12,149 bases of DNA from CAZLMW01 sp964560875 (lineage in GTDB: Bacteria; Myxococcota_A; UBA9042): the NCBI GenBank assembly GCA_964560875.1, contig CAZLMW010000183.1, positions 1-12,149 of the forward strand. The letters are read 5' to 3'. How positions within the stretch are numbered: the first letter of the stretch is position 1; each line of letters starts with the position of its first letter. Of the stretch, positions 5,671-12,149 are shown piece after piece. The position numbers and the translations under genes were made by a program. The notes below the pieces were generated by a model that was given only the letters and a program-made list of their open reading frames with translations, was not told the DNA's origin and did no database searches.

Positions 5671-6948
5671 ATGGCCGATCCCATCCGCACGTGCACGATT
5701 TGCGGCGCCGACACCTTCCTCGAAACCTGCCCGACCGACGGCTCCACGACGCGGGTCATCGAGATCGATCCCACCCTGCCGCCCGGCAAATCCGTTGGTG
5801 AAACCGTCGGCGGCCGCTACCGACTCGCGAGCCATAGCCGCGTCGGCCTGCATAGCCGCGTCTACATCGCCGAACACCTGCAGCTGGGCAATCGGGTCAG
5901 CCTCGACCTGATGATCGCCGATCCCGCGACGATGGACGCCCAGCACGTGCAGCGATTTGAGCGCTCGGCTCGGTTGACCGCCCAGCTGACCAGCCGCCAC
6001 ACCACCCGCGTTCTCGATTTCGGCCGCGACGACGACGGCCGTCCCTATGTCGTCACCGAATACATCCCCGGCCGCATGCTCAGCGACGTCGTTCAATGGC
6101 TCGGCATGCACGGCGAACGCATTGAGCTCGACGCCGTGTGCGAGATCGCCGGCGCCATCCTCCTGAGCCTCGCCGAAGTGCACGCGGTCGGCCTCGTGCA
6201 CCGCAACGTCCAGCCCGGCCACGTGCTGCTTTGTCGCCCCGGCCTGCGCGAATTCGACATCAAGCTCACCGACTTCGGCCTCGTGCGGCCATCGGACAGC
6301 CAGCTCACCGCCCAGTCGACCGTGCTCGGAACCCCCGCATTCATGAGCCCCGAGCAGATCCGCAGCCAGGACGTCGACGGCCGCAGCGACCTCTACTCAC
6401 TCGGCGTGATGCTGCACCTGCTCGCGACCGGCAAGCTGCCGTTCAACAACCCGGATCCGTTGACGCTCATCTTCCAGCACGTGCGCAACCCGGTGCCAAA
6501 GGTCGAGCTCCCCGTGCGCAGCCGGCAAGGCAAGTTCCTGGCCCACACCATCGAGCGGCTGCTGTCCAAAGATCCAAACGACCGGTTCTCCGACGCCGAA
6601 GCCACCTGGCGCGCGATGGAGTTCATTCACGGCCGCGGAGTAGGCGACTTCAAGGCGACGCGGCAGCTGCTCGACGACATGGAAGCCGACCTCGCCGACA
6701 AGAACGACCTGCCGGACTTTCAAAACCAAGCGCCCGCCGTCGATGACAGCCCCTACGGCGGCGCGACGGTCGGAGGGCAGGGCGTCACGACCACACCCCG
6801 CGGATCAGGCATCAACATGGACGGCGCTGCCCGAGTGAATCGCCCCGCAACCGTTCTGCCCGCACCCGCGCCCCTGCCTGCCGCCAAACCCGCCGCCGGT
6901 CAAAAGCGCCCCGGTGGCCTCGGCGGCCTGCTCGACAACCTCGACTGA
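5671..6948 (+). CDS. Zinc-ribbon Ser/Thr pseudokinase
   Basis: A 425-residue soluble protein with the same plan as the two kinases across the window but with the catalytic machinery degraded. Residues 8-24 form the zinc-ribbon-like module (CTIC, then CPTDG). The kinase-like domain spans about 50-318. The Gly-loop keeps only its middle Gly (RVGLHS, 57-62), the VAIK Lys is D79, HRD is HRN (D to N179), the next Lys is Q181, and the loop Asn is H184. DFG (201-203), SPE (226-228) and the DLYSLGVML segment (240-248) remain, so the fold is kept and catalysis is probably lost. The tail after 350 is Pro/Ala/Gly-rich and has no membrane segment. The ATG at 5671 follows GGAGA; an upstream frame from 5632 is less likely. 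It probably acts as a scaffold or regulator of the nearby kinases. Confidence 0.88.
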   Translation: MADPIRTCTICGADTFLETCPTDGSTTRVIEIDPTLPPGKSVGETVGGRYRLASHSRVGLHSRVYIAEHLQLGNRVSLDLMIADPATMDAQHVQRFERSARLTAQLTSRHTTRVLDFGRDDDGRPYVVTEYIPGRMLSDVVQWLGMHGERIELDAVCEIAGAILLSLAEVHAVGLVHRNVQPGHVLLCRPGLREFDIKLTDFGLVRPSDSQLTAQSTVLGTPAFMSPEQIRSQDVDGRSDLYSLGVMLHLLATGKLPFNNPDPLTLIFQHVRNPVPKVELPVRSRQGKFLAHTIERLLSKDPNDRFSDAEATWRAMEFIHGRGVGDFKATRQLLDDMEADLADKNDLPDFQNQAPAVDDSPYGGATVGGQGVTTTPRGSGINMDGAARVNRPATVLPAPAPLPAAKPAAGQKRPGGLGGLLDNLD

Positions 6949-6970
6949 GGCGACGTGCTTCGCCGTTTTT
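6949..6970 (+). terminator. Candidate intrinsic terminator after the pseudokinase gene
   Basis: Directly after the stop codon, GGCGA (6949-6953) can pair with TCGCC (6960-6964) around a six-base loop, followed by G and a five-T run (6966-6970). The stem is short. It lies in the 46-bp gap between two convergent genes, where a terminator would be expected. Confidence 0.42.
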
Positions 6971-6994
6971 GCCGGGCGGTTTGGGCTCGTCCGC

Positions 6995-8758
6995 TCAGTC
7001 GGTGATCAGGTCGGGGGTCCCGAGCCCGCTCGCCGGTTTCGGCTTCGGCTTGGGCTTGGGCTTGCGGTGCGCTACCCGCGACGCCTTCTTGCGGGCAGCG
7101 GCGGCGCGCAGTTTGGCTTCGGCGTCCTTCTTGGCCTGCTCTTCGGCGAGCTTTCGCTGCTCATCCCGGCGCATGGCGGCGAGCTTGGCTTCGGTCTGCA
7201 ACACGAGCTTGGCGTAGCGGGGCTCATCGGGCATCAGCTTGGCGGCCTTCTTGGCGAGCTGCAGCCGTGTCTCCATGTCCTTGCTGTCGGCGGCCATCTT
7301 CGCGGCGATCTCGGCCTGCATCTTGGCCCGCTGCGCCGTGCGGTCGACTTTCGGCTCGTCAGCTTTGGCGGCCGGCGGCGGTGCTTTGGGCGCCTCGGCC
7401 ACGGGTTTGGCAGCTGCCTTGGCGGGGGGCTTGTTGCCACCGGACATCGCGACGAACGCGCCGACTCCGAGGATCACGACCGCGAGGCCGGCGATGATTG
7501 GCAGCCGCGACGCGCCGGACTTTGGCGATGCGGTGGCGTCTGCGATCTGCGTGGCCTGGTCGACAGGTTCTGCGATCTCGGTGGCCGATTCGGAGCCGGT
7601 GAGGGCAGGAACTTGCGTCCGTTTGGGGATCTTGCGGACCTGCGCCGCCGGCACGTCGGCGACGATCTCGTTCAGTGTCGCGTCCTTGGGACGGTCCAGG
7701 GTGTGCCGCTCGAGCGTCGACTCGTCGGCGTCTTCGGGCAGCGCTTCGCCCGGTCCAAGCGGCGTTCCCGCCCACGCGCCACCACGAGCGGCTTCGAGCG
7801 CATGCCGCATCGCTTTGGCGTCGTCGAATCGTTCGTCGGGCGCCTTGGCCATGGACTTGTGCAGGATGTCCACGAACGGATCGGACAACGGCTGGTCGGT
7901 CATTGTGCGCGGGTCGGGCACGGGCTCATGGTTGTGCATGAACATCAACGACAGCAGATCGTCGGCCTCGAACGGCAACCGCCCGGTGACACAGGCGTAG
8001 AGCATGACGCCAAGCGAATAGAGGTCGGCGCGTCCGTCCACGCCTTTGCCCCGGCTCTGTTCGGGGGCCATGTACTTGGGCGTGCCGAGCGCCGCACCCT
8101 CGGTGGTCAGCGACGAATCACGGGTCCGCGCGATACCGAAGTCGAGCACTTTGACGATCGGCTCTTCTTCGCCCTCGCGCTGCGCCAGGATCACGTTGGC
8201 CGGCTTGATGTCGCGGTGGACCAGGCCCTTTCCGTGCGCTTCGCCGAGGCTCTTGAGCATCGGCAACGCCAGGTCGATGGCCTGCGCTTCGGTCAGCGAG
8301 ATGCCCTTCTTGAGCATCGACGCCAGGACCCTCTCGAGGCTCGGCCCACGCAGCATCTCCATCGCGATGTATAGCGGCCCGGCTTCGTCCTGGCCGACAT
8401 CGAAAACGCGCACCGTGTTGGGCGCCTGCAGCCCCGCCGTGATCTGGGCTTCCTTGTAGAATCGTTTGATGAGGCGTTCGGCCCCTTCCGCCGCGGGATC
8501 GAACGTCAGGACCTTGATGGCGACCGCTTGCTGCGTGCCCGTGTGGACGCCGGCGTAGACCGCGCCATAGCCGCCGCGCCCGAGGATCCCGGTAATGCGG
8601 TAGCGGCGCGCGACGACGTCGCCTTCCTGGTAGGACAGGGCGTCCTTGGAGAAGCCGCCGCGCAGAATCGTCGTGGCACCGTCGGTGGGGCAAAAAGCCT
8701 CCGCGGTGCTCTCGCCGCATTGCGGGCAGTAGCGCGTCGCAGCCTGCGATTGGGACAT
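6995..8758 (-). CDS. Transmembrane Ser/Thr protein kinase with zinc-ribbon N-terminus (kinase A)
   Basis: A 587-residue Hanks-type kinase predicted to phosphorylate Ser/Thr from the cytoplasmic face. A zinc-ribbon-like module covers residues 11-27 (CPQC, then CPTDG). The kinase domain (about 53-322) has an intact Gly-loop (GRGGYG, 60-65), K82 (VAIK), E103, HRD (181-183), K185, N188, DFG (206-208) and APE (231-233). A long linker leads to one membrane helix (about 419-437). The outer part is Ala/Pro-rich, then helical (about 477-560), and ends in repeated Lys-Pro (566-575). The ATG at 8758 has GAGG just upstream. It follows kinase B by 105 bp on the same strand, so the two may share a transcript. 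Its stop converges on the pseudokinase gene. Confidence 0.95.
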   Translation of the reverse strand: MSQSQAATRYCPQCGESTAEAFCPTDGATTILRGGFSKDALSYQEGDVVARRYRITGILGRGGYGAVYAGVHTGTQQAVAIKVLTFDPAAEGAERLIKRFYKEAQITAGLQAPNTVRVFDVGQDEAGPLYIAMEMLRGPSLERVLASMLKKGISLTEAQAIDLALPMLKSLGEAHGKGLVHRDIKPANVILAQREGEEEPIVKVLDFGIARTRDSSLTTEGAALGTPKYMAPEQSRGKGVDGRADLYSLGVMLYACVTGRLPFEADDLLSLMFMHNHEPVPDPRTMTDQPLSDPFVDILHKSMAKAPDERFDDAKAMRHALEAARGGAWAGTPLGPGEALPEDADESTLERHTLDRPKDATLNEIVADVPAAQVRKIPKRTQVPALTGSESATEIAEPVDQATQIADATASPKSGASRLPIIAGLAVVILGVGAFVAMSGGNKPPAKAAAKPVAEAPKAPPPAAKADEPKVDRTAQRAKMQAEIAAKMAADSKDMETRLQLAKKAAKLMPDEPRYAKLVLQTEAKLAAMRRDEQRKLAEEQAKKDAEAKLRAAAARKKASRVAHRKPKPKPKPKPASGLGTPDLITD

Positions 8759-8769
8759 GGCGCCTCGCG

Positions 8770-8781
8770 ACCGAATTCGGT
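8770..8781. promoter_or_regulatory. 12-bp perfect palindrome in the kinase A leader
   Basis: ACCGAATTCGGT is its own reverse complement and lies 11-22 bases upstream of the kinase A start codon, next to its ribosome-binding site. It could be an operator or a small RNA hairpin. A 12-bp palindrome may also occur by chance, so the call is weak. Confidence 0.25.
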
Positions 8782-8863
8782 GCTTGGTAACGGCCGAATC
8801 GTGGCATGTGCGCCCCGCGGTCGCAACCGGGGCGGGCCCGCAAGTGACCGGTTGTAGAGGCGT

Positions 8864-10810
8864 TCAGCGGCCCGCCGAATGGGCGTCAACGGCCGCCTTT
8901 GTCGGGGCTGAGGCACCCGCTGCGCGTTTGATCTTCTCGTCGGCGAGGCGGTTGGCGTATTCGGTGTACGCGACGTTGCCGGGGTCGAGCCGCTGCGCAT
9001 CGCGGGCAAAAGAAAGCCTCTCGTCGAGCGTCTTGGCGGTCTTGGCCATGTCGAACGCGATCTCGGCTTTGAGCTTCTTGGGGTCGAGCGGCTGTTCGGT
9101 TTTTGCGGGTTCGGGTGCCGCAGCGGCGGGCCCCGGGGTGTCCTTCACGGCGCTGGGTTCCTTTTCGACCGGGGCCAGGGATGATGGCGTTGTGTTGGCC
9201 TTGTCGCCTGCTCCACCGCGCGCAAACCACAACCCGCCGAGCCCCATCAGCACGACCGCGCCGGCCGCGACAAACGCGAGCTGATTGCTGCTCTTCGACG
9301 GTGGTGCAGCGGGCTTGCTCGCCGGCTCGGGCGCAACGTCGGGCGTCTTGGCGGCTGGGCTGGCAGCGGGCGTGTCCGGCATGAGCGCGATGGTTTCGTC
9401 GTTGGCAAAGGCGCTCGCTCCCGATTTGGCCTCGTCCGGATCGCTGTCCGGGGCCTCGTCCGCTGATGCCGCCTCGTCCGCTGATGCCGCCTCGTCCGCT
9501 GATGCCGCCTCGTCCGCTGATGCTGCCCGTGCCGCGCCCGCAAGGCCAACTCCGCGCATCGTCTTGGGCACCTTGGCCGGCGCCGTCTCCCGCGCATTGT
9601 TGGCTTCTTCGTCGATTGCGTCGTCGCTCGGCTGCGCCGCGCGCTCGGGCTCGGTGGTCGAAAACGTCGGCACATCGGCGACCTTGGAATGGCGGTATCG
9701 AATGACCTCGCTGTCCATCGTCGGCATGTCGTCGTCGTCAAACGCGTCGTCGTCGAGCGCATCGACGGCCTCGAGCTCGATGGGTTCGGCGCTGTCCCGG
9801 CAGGTGACCGTGTACGTGCCGGCCTGCTCGCGCGGCTGCTGGTCGGCGATGGCCTGCAACAGCTTGCGAAACTCGGTCGCGTCGCCAAACCGGTGGTCGG
9901 GGTTCTTGGCGAGGGCTTTATCGAGCGCGGCGATGAACTTATCGGACAGGTGCCCGGTCGTAACATCCTTGAGGTGCGGCGGCGACTCGGCCGTGTGCAT
10001 GTACATCAGCTCGACCGAATCGCTGCTCGAAAACGGCAAGCGACCGGACACGCAGCGGTAGAGGATGACGGCCAACGAATACAGGTCTGAGCGCCCGTCG
10101 AGCTGCTTGCCCCGACATTGCTCCGGGCTCATGTAAGCGGGCGTGCCGAGCGCTTTGCCGGCGGCTGTCAACGACGAGTTGTGCGTTCGCGCGATGCCGA
10201 AATCGAGCACTTTGACTACCGGCTCCTCTTCGCCCACATCAGCCAGGAAGATATTCGCCGGCTTCATGTCCCGGTGCACGAGCTCGGATCGATGCGCTTC
10301 GGCGAGGCTCTTGAGCACCGCAACGGCGATTGTCGTGGCCTGCCGTTCGCTCATCACCGCGTTGTGGGTCTCGAGCTCGCGCAGCGCCGCGTCCAGCGGG
10401 ACACCGTGCAGGAGCTCCATCGCGATGAAGAAGGGGCCGCCCGGATCCTGACCCACATCGATAACGCGCACCGTATTGGGATGGCGGAGCCGCGCCGTGA
10501 CCTGGGCTTCCTTGTAGAACCGGCGGACGAGCACGTCGTCGAGTGTGGTCGGGTCGAACGCCAACATCTTCAGCGCGATCTCTTGTTTCGTGCCCGTGTG
10601 TTCGGCCGAGTAGACAGCGCCAAAGCCGCCGCGACCGACCGCCCCCACGATGCGATACCTGGTCGCGACGACATCGCCGGGACGGTACGACAGCGCGTCC
10701 TTGGTGATGCGGCTGCGAACGACCGTGGCGGTCCCGTCTTCAGGGCAAAACGCCTCTTCTGTGGGCGTCCCACACATCGGGCAATAGCGCTGGGAGGGGC
10801 CGGCGGCCAT
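8864..10810 (-). CDS. Transmembrane Ser/Thr protein kinase with zinc-ribbon N-terminus (kinase B)
   Basis: A 648-residue paralogue of kinase A. Residues 10-26 hold the zinc-ribbon-like module (CPMC, then CPEDG). The kinase domain (about 52-322) keeps GRGGFG (59-64), K81 (IALK), E101, HRD (179-181), K183, N186, DFG (203-205) and SPE (228-230), so it should be active. A long acidic, probably disordered linker (about 340-505) includes four AASADE repeats (429-452). One membrane helix (about 510-529) follows, then a Pro/Ala-rich stretch and a helical C-terminal segment (about 577-630) similar to that of kinase A. The ATG at 10810 follows GAGGG five bases upstream. The gene lies 150 bp after the lipoprotein and 105 bp before kinase A on the same strand. 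Confidence 0.95.
   Translation of the reverse strand: MAAGPSQRYCPMCGTPTEEAFCPEDGTATVVRSRITKDALSYRPGDVVATRYRIVGAVGRGGFGAVYSAEHTGTKQEIALKMLAFDPTTLDDVLVRRFYKEAQVTARLRHPNTVRVIDVGQDPGGPFFIAMELLHGVPLDAALRELETHNAVMSERQATTIAVAVLKSLAEAHRSELVHRDMKPANIFLADVGEEEPVVKVLDFGIARTHNSSLTAAGKALGTPAYMSPEQCRGKQLDGRSDLYSLAVILYRCVSGRLPFSSSDSVELMYMHTAESPPHLKDVTTGHLSDKFIAALDKALAKNPDHRFGDATEFRKLLQAIADQQPREQAGTYTVTCRDSAEPIELEAVDALDDDAFDDDDMPTMDSEVIRYRHSKVADVPTFSTTEPERAAQPSDDAIDEEANNARETAPAKVPKTMRGVGLAGAARAASADEAASADEAASADEAASADEAPDSDPDEAKSGASAFANDETIALMPDTPAASPAAKTPDVAPEPASKPAAPPSKSSNQLAFVAAGAVVLMGLGGLWFARGGAGDKANTTPSSLAPVEKEPSAVKDTPGPAAAAPEPAKTEQPLDPKKLKAEIAFDMAKTAKTLDERLSFARDAQRLDPGNVAYTEYANRLADEKIKRAAGASAPTKAAVDAHSAGR
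9453..9524. repeat. 18-bp tandem repeat in the kinase B linker (four units)
   Basis: GCCTCGTCCGCTGATGCC is repeated four times with a single change in the last unit. It encodes four AASADE hexapeptides (residues 429-452) in the cytoplasmic linker. The 18-bp period keeps the frame, so copy number could vary between strains without breaking the gene. Confidence 0.92.
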
Positions 10811-10854
10811 CGCATCCCTCGGGTTGAGCGGTCTGGGTTGGTTGTGGGGGTCAC

Positions 10855-10882
10855 ATTCTCACGGCGCGGGCGGCACCCGCAA
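10855..10882 (-). promoter_or_regulatory. Weak sigma-70-like promoter candidate before kinase B
   Basis: On the minus strand TTGCGG (10882-10877) is followed after 16 bases by GAGAAT (10860-10855). The boxes match 3 of 6 and 4 of 6 consensus positions, and the start codon lies 45 bases past the -10 box. It is only a possibility; transcription from the lipoprotein gene is the alternative. Confidence 0.22.
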
Positions 10883-10960
10883 GACGCCGGCGATGGCTCG
10901 ATGCAGCTGGGCGGGATCGGCGACGCGGCACCCGCGGGGACGCACTTTCCCTGCAGTCTG

Positions 10961-11734
10961 TCAGTACCCCGAACCCGGGTTGAGGGCTTGCAGGCCGCGG
11001 GCTGGTGCGGCGTTCACCAGCACGTTCGGGCGACACTTGATCCGCACGTGCTCGAACGCGACCCCGGGCTTGTCGGCGCGCAGCGTGTAGTCGCCTGGCG
11101 GCACGTTGGTCCACACCACCCCGCCGTCGACAGATGTCTCGGTCACGCCGGGAGTCGGCAGCACAGCCTCGTTGAAGTAGACCGGCCCATGCGTGGCTGG
11201 CAGCGCCGGAGTGATGGTCGCGGTCGCGCCGGGCTCGCCGTGCACCTTGGGGACCTTGCCTTCGAAGAAGCGCGTGACCGTCGTCGACACCTGGCACCTG
11301 GTCGGGTCTGGATCGGCCTTCGCGAGAGAGGCGAATACGGCGAAGACCCCATCGGAGACCGCCTGGAAGTCCATCCCCTCCAGCGGCTCGCCAGCCAACG
11401 TGTGGGTGCCCAGCTGGTTTTCGTGAAACGTGTCGGCCACCATTACGAGCGTCACATCACCGGGCCGGACGCTGGCGAACTCGAAGCGGCCCTTCGCGTC
11501 GGTGACGGTGCGCATCTGCGGCCGCTCGAGCACATGCACCTCGGCCCCTGCCAACGGCCCCCCAGGCGGTCCGAAGATCCGCACCCTCCCGCGCACTGCC
11601 GCCGGCTTCGCTTCGACCACCGCGTCGTCGGTCGGCTCATCGCTCGCGCAACCAGCCACCAGTGACGACAACGCGACGAGGGCCAAGATGGCCAGTCGTT
11701 TGGCGTCGCCGTTCGCGCTTCGTCCGTTCTGCAT
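10961..11734 (-). CDS. Lipoprotein with carboxypeptidase-regulatory-like beta domain
   Basis: A 257-residue secreted lipoprotein of unknown job. The signal sequence has a basic N-terminus (K12, R13), a hydrophobic core (14-26) and a lipobox LVAGC with lipidated C29. Residue +2 is Ala, so there is no inner-membrane retention Asp. Residues about 47-100 (RGRVRIF, then GRFEFASVRPGDVTL) match the carboxypeptidase regulatory-like / transthyretin-type beta-sandwich pattern. A second beta-rich part near 200-240 includes a PPGDYTL motif. C147 and C234 could form a disulfide. The ATG at 11734 is chosen because GGAGG lies eight bases upstream and the signal peptide begins there. It lies upstream of kinase B on the same strand and divergent from the PP2C gene. 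A role as outer partner of the kinases is speculation. Confidence 0.82.
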   Translation of the reverse strand: MQNGRSANGDAKRLAILALVALSSLVAGCASDEPTDDAVVEAKPAAVRGRVRIFGPPGGPLAGAEVHVLERPQMRTVTDAKGRFEFASVRPGDVTLVMVADTFHENQLGTHTLAGEPLEGMDFQAVSDGVFAVFASLAKADPDPTRCQVSTTVTRFFEGKVPKVHGEPGATATITPALPATHGPVYFNEAVLPTPGVTETSVDGGVVWTNVPPGDYTLRADKPGVAFEHVRIKCRPNVLVNAAPARGLQALNPGSGY

Positions 11735-11910
11735 TCGTCCGACCTCCGAACGCGAAGACCTCGGCCTCCGGCGTGATGTACGTGGGGACGAGGCTAGGCG
11801 AATCGGCCTGCAGGGCAACCGTCACGCCACCCGTCGGGGGGGTGAGCGCGGGATCACGTGGCGATGGCTGCGCGCGGCACACATCCGCTCGCAAACTGCT
11901 CGTCGGTGTC

Positions 11911-11928
11911 ACCCGGAACTCACCGGGT
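11911..11928. promoter_or_regulatory. Small inverted repeat in the lipoprotein/PP2C divergent interval
   Basis: ACCCGG and CCGGGT are inverted around six bases, in the 242-bp space between the divergent starts and 49 bases before the PP2C ATG. It could be an operator or a weak RNA hairpin. In GC-rich DNA such short repeats are common, so the call is tentative. Confidence 0.2.
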
Positions 11929-11976
11929 CTGTTTGTCTCGGCTCCGAGCTTGTCTGTGGGGCCCGTGGAAAGGGCA

Positions 11977-12149
11977 ATGAACACTGTCGGGTTTGGCCGG
12001 TCGGACATGGGTTTGCGCCGGGTTTCGAATCAAGATCGTTTCGTGGTCGACGACGTCGCTGGCGTGTACGCGGTGGCCGATGGGATCGGCGGCGTCAGAC
12101 AGAGCACGACGGGCCAGGATGCTGAACCAGATCTCGACCTGATTGAGCC
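11977..12149 (+). CDS. PP2C-family protein phosphatase, N-terminal part (runs off the window)
   Basis: The first 57 residues of a gene cut by the window edge. The N-terminus carries two PP2C landmarks in order: a SDMGLRRVSNQDR segment (residues 9-21; NQDR in place of the usual NEDx) and VADGIGG (32-38) with the metal-binding Asp of the DGxGG motif. Such enzymes remove phosphate from Ser/Thr and often oppose Hanks-type kinases in the same cell. The ATG at 11977 has GGAAAGG just upstream; an in-frame ATG at 12007 would cut into the conserved segment. After DGIGG the residues (VRQSTTGQDAEPD) do not look like the usual small-residue helix, so the copy may be divergent. It points away from the lipoprotein-kinase genes. 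Confidence 0.72.
   Translation, partial: MNTVGFGRSDMGLRRVSNQDRFVVDDVAGVYAVADGIGGVRQSTTGQDAEPDLDLIE

Noticed and set aside
6914..8374. 486-aa open frame on the plus strand
   Set aside because: Antisense to kinase A; Gly/Leu/Arg-rich translation with no motifs and a start inside the pseudokinase gene.
10118..11665. 515-aa open frame on the plus strand
   Set aside because: Antisense to kinase B and the lipoprotein, both of which have clear motifs; typical GC-rich shadow frame.
11637..12008. 123-aa minus-strand frame across the lipoprotein/PP2C interval
   Set aside because: It overlaps the lipoprotein signal peptide in another frame and the PP2C start, with no recognisable features.

Overview
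The window is GC-rich DNA from what looks like a member of the Myxococcota. This is inferred from three Hanks-type kinase proteins that share an N-terminal zinc-ribbon module (CxxC, then CPxDG), together with a PP2C-type phosphatase, a membrane-anchored class III nucleotide cyclase and a lipoprotein. I cannot fix the order or species. No rRNA, tRNA, CRISPR array or transposase gene was seen.

Left part (1-974). On the minus strand, a small helical protein (582-842) overlaps by 29 bp a nucleotidyltransferase-fold protein (74-610). The pair looks like a toxin-antitoxin or regulatory module. Positions 1-73 hold nothing I can call. Plus-strand genes follow: a class III cyclase with a V4R-like N-terminal domain and two membrane segments (975-2603), then 41 bp later an AurF-like diiron protein (2645-3790), probably in one transcript.

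Middle part (3791-5670). The 494 bp after the diiron gene hold no convincing gene. They contain a perfect 10-bp hairpin, a five-unit 16-bp tandem repeat and a 92-bp palindromic MITE/REP-like element. On the minus strand lies a 361-aa protein with a topoisomerase VI A/Spo11-like TOPRIM domain (4285-5370). The 300 bp upstream of it, shared with the next divergent gene, hold a perfect 24-bp operator-like palindrome and a second, 149-bp inverted-repeat element.

Right part (5671-12149) is a phospho-signalling cluster. A soluble zinc-ribbon pseudokinase (5671-6948, plus strand) has lost its VAIK lysine, HRD aspartate and catalytic-loop asparagine. It converges on two apparently intact transmembrane kinases (6995-8758 and 8864-10810, minus strand). 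Upstream of these in the same direction is a lipoprotein (10961-11734), and divergent from it is the start of a PP2C phosphatase that runs off the window (11977 onward). The likely picture is a paralogous kinase family with extracytoplasmic helical modules, plus a catalytically dead relative, a surface lipoprotein and a phosphatase. Which proteins interact is not visible from the sequence.

The items most worth following are the pseudokinase/kinase cluster, the stand-alone Spo11-like TOPRIM protein with its palindrome, the cyclase with a guanylate-type specificity residue next to a diiron enzyme, and the two palindromic mobile-like elements.
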